64,000 bases of DNA, taken from positions 1 to 64,000 of the forward strand of contig NZ_JANZKV010000057.1 of NCBI RefSeq assembly GCF_025060895.1, given 5' to 3'. The stretch comes from Stieleria sedimenti (GTDB taxonomy: Bacteria; Planctomycetota; Planctomycetia; Pirellulales; Pirellulaceae). Under the pieces are notes generated by a model. The model did not search any database. It was given only the letters and a program-made list of their open reading frames with translations, and had not been told where the DNA came from. Made by a program: the position numbers and the translations under genes. This document shows positions 1-9,114 of this stretch, piece by piece (the first letter of the stretch is position 1; each line of letters starts with the position of its first letter).

Positions 1-2
1 CG

Positions 3-980
3 CAAGGGCGGACGCTGGAAATGATCACCGATCAAATGGGAACCAAGATTGGTACGGAGAAGCTTCGCAAAGTCGTCGGCACGATCGCTGACGGCATGGA
101 ACCGCATCGTGAGAAAGCTCAAGTTGAGGAACTGATGAAACTGATTGGCAAGGCTCGTGACAAGAAACAAACGCCGGTATTGTCGGTCAGTCGTGACGGC
201 GTCGCACTGGGTCTTGCGCCATGGAGCTTTTTCGAGATGGCCAGTGTCGCGTGCGTGAGCGTGTTGGCCGCCGGCAAGAAACTCGGCACGGTGTACTTGG
301 GCTGCGTTCCCGAGACCAATCAGGCCACTCTTTCGAATCAACTTACCAATCTGCTCAAAGCAACCATCCGTGGCTGCGGCGATCGCGTCCCTGAGATTGT
401 GTACGTCAGCGACGCGGGCAAGATCGAAACGGCTTACTGGAAAAACACGTTGCGGGCATTCTTCGTCGATGGGCGGCGGATCAAGATTACTCGTGTGGTC
501 GACTACTACCATGCCGCTGAACGTCTGACTGTGATCGCCGACGCATTGAAGTTTGGCGGGGACTCTGCAAAACGGGCCAAGTGGCTTGAACATGCGAGGT
601 GGTTGCTCCTACAGCCCGGTGGCCACGGACGCATGCTGCGCAGTATCGCGAAGATGCGTCAGCTCTATCGCTACACGGCATCAGCAACCGAGGAGGCGGA
701 GAAGGCCGAACGGTACCTTCGTCGTTATCATCGTTTCATGGACTACGCGTCCATGAAATCACGAGGTTGCCCAATTGGCAGCGGCGTGGTGGAATCAGCT
801 TGCAAGCAGATCGTCAGTGAACGGATGAAACTGTCGGGAATGCGTTGGAGCAAGGAAGGCGGTCAGCGAACGATGACGCTACGCTGCATCTTGCTGAGCG
901 GAATCTGGGACACCGTGTATAAGAAATGGCTTGTAGGAAAACCGACCGTCAGGGACCTTATCAAAACCGAAGACGCGTGA
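3..980 (+). CDS. ISKra4-like transposase, 3' part (5' end outside window)
   Basis: The reading frame is open from base 3 with no convincing start: the codons before the ATG at 21 (QGRTLE) continue the same frame, so the gene starts left of the window. About 325 residues are visible. The C-terminal part has the pattern RGCPIGSGVVESACK followed by SERMKLSGMRW, which I recognise from ISKra4-type DDE transposases; the Asp of VSDAGK and the Glu of VVESACK are plausible catalytic acids. The gene is on the opposite strand to the polysaccharide genes and forms the left border of that cluster. The frame is intact in the visible part, so the element could be active. I could not define its terminal inverted repeats because the left end is missing. 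Confidence 0.75.
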   Translation, partial: QGRTLEMITDQMGTKIGTEKLRKVVGTIADGMEPHREKAQVEELMKLIGKARDKKQTPVLSVSRDGVALGLAPWSFFEMASVACVSVLAAGKKLGTVYLGCVPETNQATLSNQLTNLLKATIRGCGDRVPEIVYVSDAGKIETAYWKNTLRAFFVDGRRIKITRVVDYYHAAERLTVIADALKFGGDSAKRAKWLEHARWLLLQPGGHGRMLRSIAKMRQLYRYTASATEEAEKAERYLRRYHRFMDYASMKSRGCPIGSGVVESACKQIVSERMKLSGMRWSKEGGQRTMTLRCILLSGIWDTVYKKWLVGKPTVRDLIKTEDA

Positions 981-1049
981 TTGGCGAATCGAGCCGCGCA
1001 TCACGCGGATCGCACCCGTGTGATGTGAATTAGAGTGAATCGTTTGGTA

Positions 1050-2432
1050 TTATCCGAGCGCGGCGCTGTTTCGTTCGTTAGATTCAAGTGCCAAACGAAG
1101 ATTATTTACAAGTTCGAGATTGCTTCGGGGATCGGATTTCAGGCAATTCTTGAGTGTACGTCCTGCATCCACAAGCGGAATCGGTGTAGGGCTCTGGTAA
1201 TGTTGACGTTCGGGCTCACGAATCCACAGAATTCCAGTTTCATCGTGTTGTCCCGTCTTCACTGACAAGAGCGTGAAGAGTTCAAAGAAAGGAACTTCAA
1301 CGCCGCGTCCGTTGTCGATCACTTTTCCCAACTCTACCGTCGTGTGTATACCGCACTTGACGAGCATTGATGTTCCCGAAGAAGTTGTTTGGAAGAGCAT
1401 TGCTGTACCAACATGGCACTCGTCAAGTTCAGCCTGACACTCAAGCAAGGCTTCCTGGCTTTCGAACTCAAAGCGAAACTGCTCTGCCATTAGCTTATTG
1501 AGGCGAAGCGGAACCGGAATTTTTAGAACACGAATCACTTCATCGATTGATTTCGGAACATACGCAACCTTCGCATTCAGATGGGGGACCTGACCTAACG
1601 CCGACACCAAGACGATCGTTGCGTCCGGCATGCGGCGTTCGAGTTCGCTGATTTCCCCATCGAGTTCAAGGTATCCAGTCAAGATCGCTGGCGGCGCAGA
1701 GCGCCGCTTCGTCAATGAATTGTCGAACAGCTCAGGTTGCAGGAAATGCCAGTATCGGTGTTGCAGATAAGCGATTGTATTCGAAAAGTAGACGCCTAAC
1801 TGAACGTCATGCGATGAACACATCGCAGAGAAAACTCGCCATGACATTTTCTCGAACAGACATACTCGATTCCACACGACGGGGCGAACTCTCTCCAGCA
1901 AGACTTGTCGGAGCGCAAGTGCAAAAAATTTGGGGCCCAACGAGCATGATGTCAGAAACGGCAGAATTGACAGTCCTTGCGAAAGGGTCTTCCATTTTGA
2001 ATCAGTCGGTTGACTATGAACTGCGCTTCGTGAGAATTCGTAGAATCGCTTAAGCTTTTCCGGGAAGACAATCGGCGATTCCGACCAAAGATCGGAGACA
2101 AACACTTCGACATGCTTGGAGTATCGGCCATTCATTGGAAATTGAACAACACTTGTGCGGCCTTTGCCTCCGATGTCCCAAAAGGGGGTTCCTTCCACAG
2201 TGCTGTCGTCGCCGAGGAATTTTGCGCAATGTTGCGTAGCGGAAATCCCATGGTTAAATGACACCCACTGAACCCATGGGTTGAGAGCACCTGTGGAATC
2301 GGTGGTTGTGCTGAAGATTCCCGATTCGCGTTTCATTCGTTCAAGTGCTGGAAGCTTACCTTCAGCCATAAATCGATCCATGATAGGACCCGCGATTTCG
2401 TTGACTTCCAGGATGATGATCTGATTGTTCAT
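1050..2432 (-). CDS. alkaline-phosphatase-superfamily-like protein, degenerate metal sites
   Basis: 460 residues. The N-terminus (IIILEVNEIAGPIMDRFMAE, then GKLPALERM) and the NPWVQWVSFNHG segment near residue 50-65 follow the outline of type I phosphodiesterase / nucleotide pyrophosphatase proteins. However, the usual first metal-binding Asp-Gly is EVNE here, and the late Asp-His-Gly motif is replaced by SALGQVPH. Catalysis may therefore be lost or altered. The ATG lies 6 bases after the stop of the upstream FAD-oxidoreductase gene, so the two are probably co-transcribed. It is the last gene of the long minus-strand run before the transposase. AP-like hydrolases do occur in polysaccharide loci, but no substrate can be named. 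Superfamily assignment is moderately supported; function is unknown. Confidence 0.55.
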   Translation of the reverse strand: MNNQIIILEVNEIAGPIMDRFMAEGKLPALERMKRESGIFSTTTDSTGALNPWVQWVSFNHGISATQHCAKFLGDDSTVEGTPFWDIGGKGRTSVVQFPMNGRYSKHVEVFVSDLWSESPIVFPEKLKRFYEFSRSAVHSQPTDSKWKTLSQGLSILPFLTSCSLGPKFFALALRQVLLERVRPVVWNRVCLFEKMSWRVFSAMCSSHDVQLGVYFSNTIAYLQHRYWHFLQPELFDNSLTKRRSAPPAILTGYLELDGEISELERRMPDATIVLVSALGQVPHLNAKVAYVPKSIDEVIRVLKIPVPLRLNKLMAEQFRFEFESQEALLECQAELDECHVGTAMLFQTTSSGTSMLVKCGIHTTVELGKVIDNGRGVEVPFFELFTLLSVKTGQHDETGILWIREPERQHYQSPTPIPLVDAGRTLKNCLKSDPRSNLELVNNLRLALESNERNSAALG

Positions 2433-2438
2433 TGTTTT

Positions 2439-3740
2439 TCATCCACGACTTGCAAGTTCGTTGGCAATATTACTTGCTTTCAACGCGGTGTCGGACGAAG
2501 AGATGTAGTCGAATTCACCTTGACGTCCGACGAGTCGAATACCGTTTTCTTCAACGAAAAGTTTTTGTTTTTGGATCTCGTCAAAAGTCGTTCGCCTGTA
2601 TATTGGATACGCATTTCTTGTAAGGGCGGAGCCTTCGAAAGATAGGTTGTTTGTGATTCCGAGTTCGTCAAGGTGCTTTTCGAATCTCGCCCGGTAGGCG
2701 CCAACGTCGATGTCTTGATTGCTGTCAACCGTAATTTCACAGCCAAAGTAATCACTGCCTTCGTGTGGCCCGTAATAGGCTGAAAAGACCGTGATTCGTT
2801 TCCAGTCGCCGGTTTGCGAAAAGTTATGGACTACGGTTGCGTCGCGGGAAAGCGACAAACGCGTTTTGTAAAACAGGCTTAGCAAACTTCTTGATTCGAA
2901 GGCTGTCGGTTGCTCCAGCCCCAGAAGCTCGTATAGAGCTGTGATAGGGATTGTCGAGAGCACGGCGTCGTAATGTTCGCTGCCAAGATTGCTCTCGATT
3001 TCGAATCGATCTTCTTGCTTCTGTATGGATTTGAGCTGCGTTCCCAGGAAGACCTTCGCACCGTCTTTAGTAATTGCTTCCTGCAAAGCTGCGTACATTG
3101 GCGTGAAGCCATCTTTAGGACGCACAAAATCTGTTTTGCCCAAATACGGCGCACCTGTTAGCGGAGACGGTTTGCGTTTGGCAAGCCTGTGCAAGTTCTT
3201 TCGAATCGATCCCCAGCGGCTTATCAATTCCAGTCGCTTTCTGGCGAACTCGAGGTCGATCTCTTCATCCGGAATGTCATACAAACGCTCAATGTATTTT
3301 CGCAGGCCGCTCCTTTTGTAAATGTCTGAACCGATGTAGTACTTTATAAAGCTGGGGACGTTCGATTTGCGGAAGTGCAACGCCTTGCTCACGAGCACAT
3401 TGCTCAGGGCATACGAAAAGTTCATAAATCCGTTGTCGCTCACATATCCTCGTAACGATAGTGGGTACGCATCGATCGATCCCTTGTTGGTAAGTGAGAC
3501 GAATTGGCTCGGCACCGGAACGAGCACTGATTCCAATTCAGGAAACAGACGAATGAGTTGATGTCGTTTCTGGAACACAAACGTACCAATGTCATATGCC
3601 ACTCCGTTGAATGTTGGGCTGTGATGCAGCCCGCCGAGACGGTCATTGCGTTCCAGAATATGGGCTTCAATTCCATTTCGAGCGAGAACTCTGGCGGCAA
3701 CAACGCCGGCAACGCCTCCTCCAAGAATTGCAATTTTCAT
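2439..3740 (-). CDS. FAD/NAD(P)-binding amine-oxidase-like oxidoreductase
   Basis: 433 residues. A Rossmann dinucleotide-binding motif is at the very N-terminus (ILGGGVAGVVAARVLARNG, residues 4-22), followed by an acidic residue (HILERNDRLGG, about 27-37), as in the protoporphyrinogen oxidase / amine oxidase / UDP-galactopyranose mutase-like superfamily. The C-terminal SSDTALKASNIANELA end resembles the closing helix of these flavoproteins. In an exopolysaccharide cluster a flavoprotein of this type could rearrange or oxidise a nucleotide sugar, but it is not close enough by eye to call a galactopyranose mutase. The ATG is at 3738-3740. A gap of about 180 bases holding a heptamer repeat separates it from the upstream methyltransferase. 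Confidence 0.65.
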   Translation of the reverse strand: MKIAILGGGVAGVVAARVLARNGIEAHILERNDRLGGLHHSPTFNGVAYDIGTFVFQKRHQLIRLFPELESVLVPVPSQFVSLTNKGSIDAYPLSLRGYVSDNGFMNFSYALSNVLVSKALHFRKSNVPSFIKYYIGSDIYKRSGLRKYIERLYDIPDEEIDLEFARKRLELISRWGSIRKNLHRLAKRKPSPLTGAPYLGKTDFVRPKDGFTPMYAALQEAITKDGAKVFLGTQLKSIQKQEDRFEIESNLGSEHYDAVLSTIPITALYELLGLEQPTAFESRSLLSLFYKTRLSLSRDATVVHNFSQTGDWKRITVFSAYYGPHEGSDYFGCEITVDSNQDIDVGAYRARFEKHLDELGITNNLSFEGSALTRNAYPIYRRTTFDEIQKQKLFVEENGIRLVGRQGEFDYISSSDTALKASNIANELASRG

Positions 3741-3820
3741 TTCACTTTCCTATAAGCTTCATGGAACAGAAGCCCGCAGTGGGTCAGTTGACTTTGCTGC
3801 TTAAGGCCATATCAACTTTA

Positions 3821-3876
3821 TTGCGAGTTGCGGGTTGCGGGTTGCGGGTTGCGGGTTGCGGGTTGCGGGTTGCGGG
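3821..3876. repeat. tandem heptamer TTGCGGG, 8 units
   Basis: Eight head-to-tail heptamers: the first is TTGCGAG and the next seven are perfect TTGCGGG. The array lies in the 181-base gap between the methyltransferase and oxidoreductase genes, about 80 bases upstream of the latter's start. Arrays of perfect short units can change copy number by slipped-strand mispairing. This one is outside any frame I trust, so any effect would be on transcript or spacing rather than protein. Confidence 0.9.
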
Positions 3877-3921
3877 ATCGAGTGACGAAGCGCGATGACA
3901 AAAGCTCAGACGTTATTCTCT

Positions 3922-4737
3922 TCACATTGCATCGCTGTGCGCGCCACACGCATCTCGCTCGATGCGCACGAAGAAGAAGGCATTGGAAATACTCTTCATC
4001 GTCAAGCAGAGTTTCTTAAGCCTGAACAGTCGAATTGACTCGCCCCAGGTACCGAAGTACTGATAGTGAGAAGTCTCTAACCCTGCTTCCCTCACGGTCC
4101 GCTGCCACTGATACTTCCCAAGGAAACAGACGCCGATTCCACCTGTGTTCGCCCCAGCCGACCTAACGAAGCTTGCCAGCAACCGAGAGGAAGTGATTCT
4201 GTTGATAAGGAAAGAACAAAGTGTGTCAGAAATCATACCCTGCGGCATACATTCAAGAAAAACAATGTGCCCATCTGGCTTCAATCGAGATGCGGCTTTA
4301 CGAAGGATATCGATTTGCCTGCGACGCGTCTCGAGATAACCTCCAACGACAAAGTGGTGTAGCACAAAATTAAAGAAAATGAGGTCAAATGAATGATCAA
4401 GGCCATCCACGAATTCCGCGGATCGGAGCTCAAGAGCCTTACGTGCATGTGGTTTATTTCGTTGTAAAAGCAACTCTGAATTGTCGAGTACGGTCCCCGT
4501 TGCTTCTGGATACGCAGCAAGCATTTTGTCGGCGAACACTCCGTTCCCACCTCCTACGTCAAGAAAGTCGAAGGAGTTTTTCAGGGACTTCTGATGCTGG
4601 ATCCATTCGCATAGAGCATTGAACATTCGCGGATTCATGTACTCGCGGTCGAAGTCACCCAACTGTTCGTCGGTCAGTTTGCGAATTGAATCCGATTTGG
4701 CTGTGTCAGTGACCATTTGATTTTGTTTCTTTAGCAA
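3922..4737 (-). CDS. class I SAM-dependent methyltransferase
   Basis: 271 residues. Motif I is FLDVGGGNGVF (residues 58-68), with the glycine-rich SAM-binding loop. A post-motif stretch DLIFFNFVLHHF lies near residue 120, followed by the RLKPDGHIVFLE strand typical of small-molecule methyltransferases (Methyltransf_11/25-like). ATG codons occur at residues 1 and 8 and either could be the start. In this cluster it probably methylates a sugar or nucleotide-sugar intermediate; the acceptor is unknown. A 236-base gap upstream, with no recognisable element, separates it from the preceding GT4 gene. Confidence 0.75.
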   Translation of the reverse strand: MLKKQNQMVTDTAKSDSIRKLTDEQLGDFDREYMNPRMFNALCEWIQHQKSLKNSFDFLDVGGGNGVFADKMLAAYPEATGTVLDNSELLLQRNKPHARKALELRSAEFVDGLDHSFDLIFFNFVLHHFVVGGYLETRRRQIDILRKAASRLKPDGHIVFLECMPQGMISDTLCSFLINRITSSRLLASFVRSAGANTGGIGVCFLGKYQWQRTVREAGLETSHYQYFGTWGESIRLFRLKKLCLTMKSISNAFFFVRIERDACGAHSDAM

Positions 4738-4973
4738 ACAGGAACTATTGGCAAATATGTTTCCTTACTCACCCATCCTCTGACTTCACAATTCGGAATG
4801 TATTATGGGGCTGAGCCCGTCGACCGCAGGCCAGTCGGGAAGGAAGCCCATCATACTCAAAAGGCACCTTGAGGGTTCAGAATTGACGAAGAGCAAGCAT
4901 CTCAGATTTACAGGTGTTTGTCGTCTTTCCACGCGGAAACTGGCAGAAATGAAACTGTGAGTGGAGTCCGATC

Positions 4974-6155
4974 TCATTCTCCCAGAGTTTCCAGCATCTG
5001 CACGACACGTTCGGCGTTCCGATTCCAGTTAAGTTCGGTTAGCACCCTGCGACGCCCAGCCGCACCCAGAGAATCGCGAAGGGCTTTGTTCAGAATCATA
5101 CGTGAGAGCGCAGATAGGAACGCCTGATCGTCTTCGTGGCGAAACAAAAATGCTTCTTGGTTGTGCCTCGCCAGGTCACGGATGTTAGGCATGTCGGGCG
5201 CGACGACGGGAATTCCCATCCCCATGTATTCTAAAATCTTCATGGGACTTGCGTAGAAGGTTGCGCGCGGGCTGACCGCGATGTCCATAGCCGCAACGTA
5301 ATCCCGAACGAGCTTATGTGCGACACGCCCCGTCAGTGTCACGCGATCAGTGATGCCAAGCTGGCCAATTTGCTTGCGGATTGCTGATTCGCTCGGACCG
5401 TCTCCGACGAGCAATAGATGGAGCGACGGGTGCTGTGGTGACAGACGATGAAACGCCGAGCACAATGATTCGACACCATGCCAGGGGCGTAAGATTCCGG
5501 TGAACCCAATCACCGTCGAATCAGCCGGTATACCGAGGCTCTTCCGGAATAGATCTCGATCCTTTGCTGACCTTCCAACCGAAAAAGTCATCGGATTCGC
5601 TCCATTGGGTAAGACCGACACCCGCTCATCCAGCAACTGATGCTCCGAGATTAAGAACTCTCGCAGCGGCGTCGAGACCGCGAAGACGTGGTCAGCCAGT
5701 CGGCAAATTGAAGATTCGTATTGCCTCGCCAGTCGTGGAAAGAACAGCCCGCGATCGTGGGCAACCCGCTCGTAGGCGAGGGGCGAGTTAACTTCCAGAA
5801 ACACAGGAATACCCGCGGAGCGCCCTGCATTCACTGCCGCGTTGCAGAACGTGTTGTACCGATCGTAAATCAGATCCGGCTGAAACTCCTTGATCACTTG
5901 ACCTAGGCGGTGCTTACCGACGAAGTTGTAGCCGAGTTCTGCAAATTCATAGGCGACGCGCGGCAGCCATCGTTTCATGTGATGCACCAAGCCCGATGGC
6001 GCCGCTGATGATACGGACGGAAATTCCGCTTGTTCGTCCACCAGCGAGACAACCCGAACTTGATGACCGAGTCCACGAAACGCCGATACCATTTCGCGAA
6101 TATGAATGCCTTCGGCGCCGTCGGCGAGGGTTCGATGGTGATATAGAATTCGCAT
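4974..6155 (-). CDS. GT4-type glycosyltransferase
   Basis: The open frame extends to 6200, but the ATG at 6155 (MRILYHHRTLADGAEGIHI) matches the start of the paralogue at 15549-16736 (MKILYHHRTRGDGAEGVHI), so I place the start there, giving about 393 residues. The N-terminal domain is a GT-B acceptor fold. The C-terminal half has the nucleotide-sugar segment VIGFTGILRPWHG and the E-x7-E-like stretch SPMKILEYMGMGIPVVAPD typical of family 4 retaining glycosyltransferases. It is a cytoplasmic or membrane-associated enzyme adding one sugar to the lipid-linked repeat unit. Donor and acceptor are not readable from sequence. Confidence 0.85.
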   Translation of the reverse strand: MRILYHHRTLADGAEGIHIREMVSAFRGLGHQVRVVSLVDEQAEFPSVSSAAPSGLVHHMKRWLPRVAYEFAELGYNFVGKHRLGQVIKEFQPDLIYDRYNTFCNAAVNAGRSAGIPVFLEVNSPLAYERVAHDRGLFFPRLARQYESSICRLADHVFAVSTPLREFLISEHQLLDERVSVLPNGANPMTFSVGRSAKDRDLFRKSLGIPADSTVIGFTGILRPWHGVESLCSAFHRLSPQHPSLHLLLVGDGPSESAIRKQIGQLGITDRVTLTGRVAHKLVRDYVAAMDIAVSPRATFYASPMKILEYMGMGIPVVAPDMPNIRDLARHNQEAFLFRHEDDQAFLSALSRMILNKALRDSLGAAGRRRVLTELNWNRNAERVVQMLETLGE

Positions 6156-6394
6156 TGAGATTGCCCGAGCGACAGAGCCTATCGCTCGGGGCCTATTCAA
6201 GCGGAATTAGACCGCATATCCAAATCGAAGACATCGCCCATGCCAGTGGGACACGCAAGCGACCGGTTTGGAGACAGGGCAAAGACGGCCACTAGATTGC
6301 GTTACTACGCTGTGAATCAGCTAGAATCGTTGGTCGCTCTGCGATCACTACGTCCCGCAACGGATAATTGCGGAGCAATCAACGACTGATATTT

Positions 6395-7591
6395 TCAACA
6401 TAAGTTGGTCGTAATACTGCGTAACGTTTCGACCAGCACCTGAACGTCTGCCATCGTATTGTAAACTCCGAAACTCGCGCGAACGGTCGGACGCCAACCT
6501 TGTGACTCGTGTGCCAACTGAGCGCAGTGAAATCCACTACGAACGCATAGGTTCGCTCGATTCGATAACATCCGCGCCGCGCTGTGGGCCTCCAATCCGT
6601 CAATATGGAATGCAACGATGCTGCCACGTCCCTCAGCATTTTTGGGTCCAACCACCGAAATACGCGGAATCGTCGCAAGTTGATTAACGAGTTCGGTAGT
6701 CAGAGCGTGCTCGTGTTCACCAATCGCGTCGAGTCCGAGGTGCTCCAGATAATCGCAAGCCGCGGCCAGCCCGATGGCGGCTTCATACGCGGGCGTACCC
6801 GCTTCGAGTCGCATCGGAGTGTCCGCGAGTTCGTATCCTGTTTCGCTTACTGAATTGACCATCCCACCGCCCCAAAGATTTGGGCTGAGGTCTCGAAGCA
6901 GGTCTCCCTTGGCGTACAGCACACCGATCCCAGTCGGGCCACCCAACTTATGCCCCGAAAAACAGAGGTAGTCACAGTTTAGACTTCGCACATCAATTTT
7001 TTGATGAGCGATTGATTGATTCGCGTCCAGCATGACCAAGCTACCAGCCGCATGAGCGGTTTCTATCAGTGCTTCGACCGGGTGAATGGTGCCGTACGCA
7101 TTGGCGATCGTGCTGAAAGTCGTCAAAACGGGGCGTTTCTCGGTCAACAATCGCTCGAACTCATCATCATTGAGATGTCCATTTGCGGTGAGGGAGACAC
7201 CGTGAAACTTTAGGCGATCTCGCCAAGGAAGCAGATTGCTGTGATGTTCACCCACCGAACCGAGAACGGTGGTGTTGGAATCTAAGCTGGAAGCCACTAG
7301 GTTGATTGCCTCGGTCGCGTTGCGGACGAATACAATTTCGTCAGCGTCCGCATTGATGAAGCTACCGATTGTTTCGCGAGCGTCTTCATATTTTGCTGAA
7401 GCTTCCTCGGCCAAAAAATGGACACCACGACCGATTGTACCAGCCATGTTCCTATAGCAGTCGCTCACCGCGTCAATAACACAATACGGTTTAAGATACG
7501 TGGCAGCAGAATCAAGATAGATGACCGGACGTCCCGCAACTTCTCGAAGCAAAGCAGGGAATTGGTCACGAATAGTGGCATGATCGATCAT
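6395..7591 (-). CDS. class-V aminotransferase / cysteine-desulfurase-like enzyme (SufS-like)
   Basis: A PLP enzyme of about 398 residues. Numbered from the TTG three bases upstream: the EHHSNLLPW segment at 116-124, the LDANQS strand at 189-194 with the cofactor-contacting Asp, the PLP lysine in SGHKLGG (K216), and a SufS-type active-site cysteine in RSGFHCAQ (about 357). All desulfurase hallmarks are present. The ATG at 7591 shares its A with the TGA of the upstream PaaK-like gene (TGATG), indicating translational coupling. No suf/isc partners are nearby, and the setting is an exopolysaccharide cluster. The enzyme may therefore serve a dedicated amino- or sulfur-transfer step rather than housekeeping Fe-S assembly; that role is inference. 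Confidence 0.8.
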   Translation of the reverse strand: MIDHATIRDQFPALLREVAGRPVIYLDSAATYLKPYCVIDAVSDCYRNMAGTIGRGVHFLAEEASAKYEDARETIGSFINADADEIVFVRNATEAINLVASSLDSNTTVLGSVGEHHSNLLPWRDRLKFHGVSLTANGHLNDDEFERLLTEKRPVLTTFSTIANAYGTIHPVEALIETAHAAGSLVMLDANQSIAHQKIDVRSLNCDYLCFSGHKLGGPTGIGVLYAKGDLLRDLSPNLWGGGMVNSVSETGYELADTPMRLEAGTPAYEAAIGLAAACDYLEHLGLDAIGEHEHALTTELVNQLATIPRISVVGPKNAEGRGSIVAFHIDGLEAHSAARMLSNRANLCVRSGFHCAQLAHESQGWRPTVRASFGVYNTMADVQVLVETLRSITTNLC

Positions 7592-9069
7592 CAAACTGGT
7601 TGCATCGCGGAATCAATTAAGTTTGAGGACTGGCTCTTGCAGTGGCGAAACTTCCCAGATTCTTCGGGCCGAATCAGATAAGCTGTGCGCACCGAAAGAT
7701 GTCGATGCTCTCCTGCCCATGCAAGAAAACGGTCTGCGAGCGACGATTCATCGATAGACCTATTCGCTTGAGGAACAACACGTAGCGTCCACTTGCCGCT
7801 TTGGCTTTCCGTCAACTGAAAATCGTTGACCTCTGGTTCATTCGCAAAAAAGTTCGCAACCGCCTCTGCAGTAAGCACCTGTCCGGATTTCGTGACAAAC
7901 GCATCGTCAACACGACCTTCCAGATAGATCCTCGGAGAATTACGCCCACATCGGCAAGGGGCATCATCTAGTCGCGCGAGGTCGCCGATGTCGTATCGAA
8001 TAATTGGCATTGCCAAGTTATTCAGATCGGTCACCAAAACCCTTCCGACCTGACCCGGCAAGACTGGTTCTCCGTTCCGAACGACTTCAATAAGATGTTG
8101 GCTGGTCAGTAGATGCATTCCGTTCGTGAACCGGCAATCAAACGCCATCGGCCCCATCTCGCGACTGCCATAGTGCTCCCGCAGCGTGCCACGAAAGGCA
8201 GTCTCGATTTCTTCTTTCCAAGTCGTCGGAAAGTTTGCTCCCATCGGGCGAATGACGGGAATCGGTTGCGGCTGATCACCAGTGCGATGGATATATTGCG
8301 CGAGAGCTCGAAGATACTCCGGTAGCGCCGTTAACTGCAGGGGCCTTTGTTTGCGAAGTGTTTCAACGCAATGATGCAGCGCCGCTTCGTCACCGTCCAG
8401 TGGTAAAGGAGGCAAGGTCGTTCTTGCGCAGATCCACGTGTCCATGACTAATCCGCGGAGATCACTTACGGCCTCCTTGTTCCACTTAACTCTACGCGAC
8501 GCCATCGCAAATAACTGGCCGGAAACGGAGTCCTCGCGATCGCTCTCGATGCCACAATGCACGCTGCACGCGTCAGGCGGGATTGACACCTCGCGTGTTC
8601 CGTAGCGATATGGGCTGTCCTCGGTCAGCGCAACCATGATTGCGGCCCGACCGATATCACGCCGCTCAAAATCGTGAATCACCATGACGCGGCGAGTGGT
8701 TCCACGGGTACCGATATATTGCCAATCTGGATTTCGGCGGGACTGTACAGAGAGTCCGTCGGGGAAATTCGTCTCCAGATCAGCCTTTGTCGTGATGGGG
8801 AATCGTTGGATATCCTCCAATGTCTTAAGACTGTCCGCGCTGATTCCGTGTTCTGACCATCGCTCGCGGTAAAAGGATGATTCTTCCTGCGCCAACAACA
8901 CCAACTGCCGCAGTTGTTCGAACTGCTGCTGGCGAACTTTTTTGAGCGGCCACCGCTGCTGCCGTCGAATCTCGCGGGCGAGTGGCGTAGCACGGCTACG
9001 TGTTGGCGCGAGGAGCGCAGGGAGGGCGACCGCCTGAAAGACTTGGCCATAAATCCACGAAAAACGCAT
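7591..9069 (-). CDS. PaaK/CapK-like adenylate-forming ligase
   Basis: 492 residues. It matches the phenylacetate-CoA-ligase-like group of adenylating enzymes: QEESSFYRERW near 61-71, a phosphate-loop-like GTRGTTRR at 120-127 (a departure from the usual SSGTTG), LREHYGSREMGPMAFDC as the adenine-binding segment, and IIRYDIGDLARLDDAPCRCG with a Cys-rich turn before the C-terminal domain. CapK relatives are frequent in polysaccharide loci, where their acyl substrates are mostly undefined. The gene ends in a TGATG junction with the class-V aminotransferase-like gene, so the two products are probably made together and may act on one precursor. Confidence 0.75.
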   Translation of the reverse strand: MRFSWIYGQVFQAVALPALLAPTRSRATPLAREIRRQQRWPLKKVRQQQFEQLRQLVLLAQEESSFYRERWSEHGISADSLKTLEDIQRFPITTKADLETNFPDGLSVQSRRNPDWQYIGTRGTTRRVMVIHDFERRDIGRAAIMVALTEDSPYRYGTREVSIPPDACSVHCGIESDREDSVSGQLFAMASRRVKWNKEAVSDLRGLVMDTWICARTTLPPLPLDGDEAALHHCVETLRKQRPLQLTALPEYLRALAQYIHRTGDQPQPIPVIRPMGANFPTTWKEEIETAFRGTLREHYGSREMGPMAFDCRFTNGMHLLTSQHLIEVVRNGEPVLPGQVGRVLVTDLNNLAMPIIRYDIGDLARLDDAPCRCGRNSPRIYLEGRVDDAFVTKSGQVLTAEAVANFFANEPEVNDFQLTESQSGKWTLRVVPQANRSIDESSLADRFLAWAGEHRHLSVRTAYLIRPEESGKFRHCKSQSSNLIDSAMQPV

Positions 9070-9114
9070 ATTGAGCTTTTTGCTTCTGCAGGTTGCTTAT
9101 TCTAACCGACTGCG

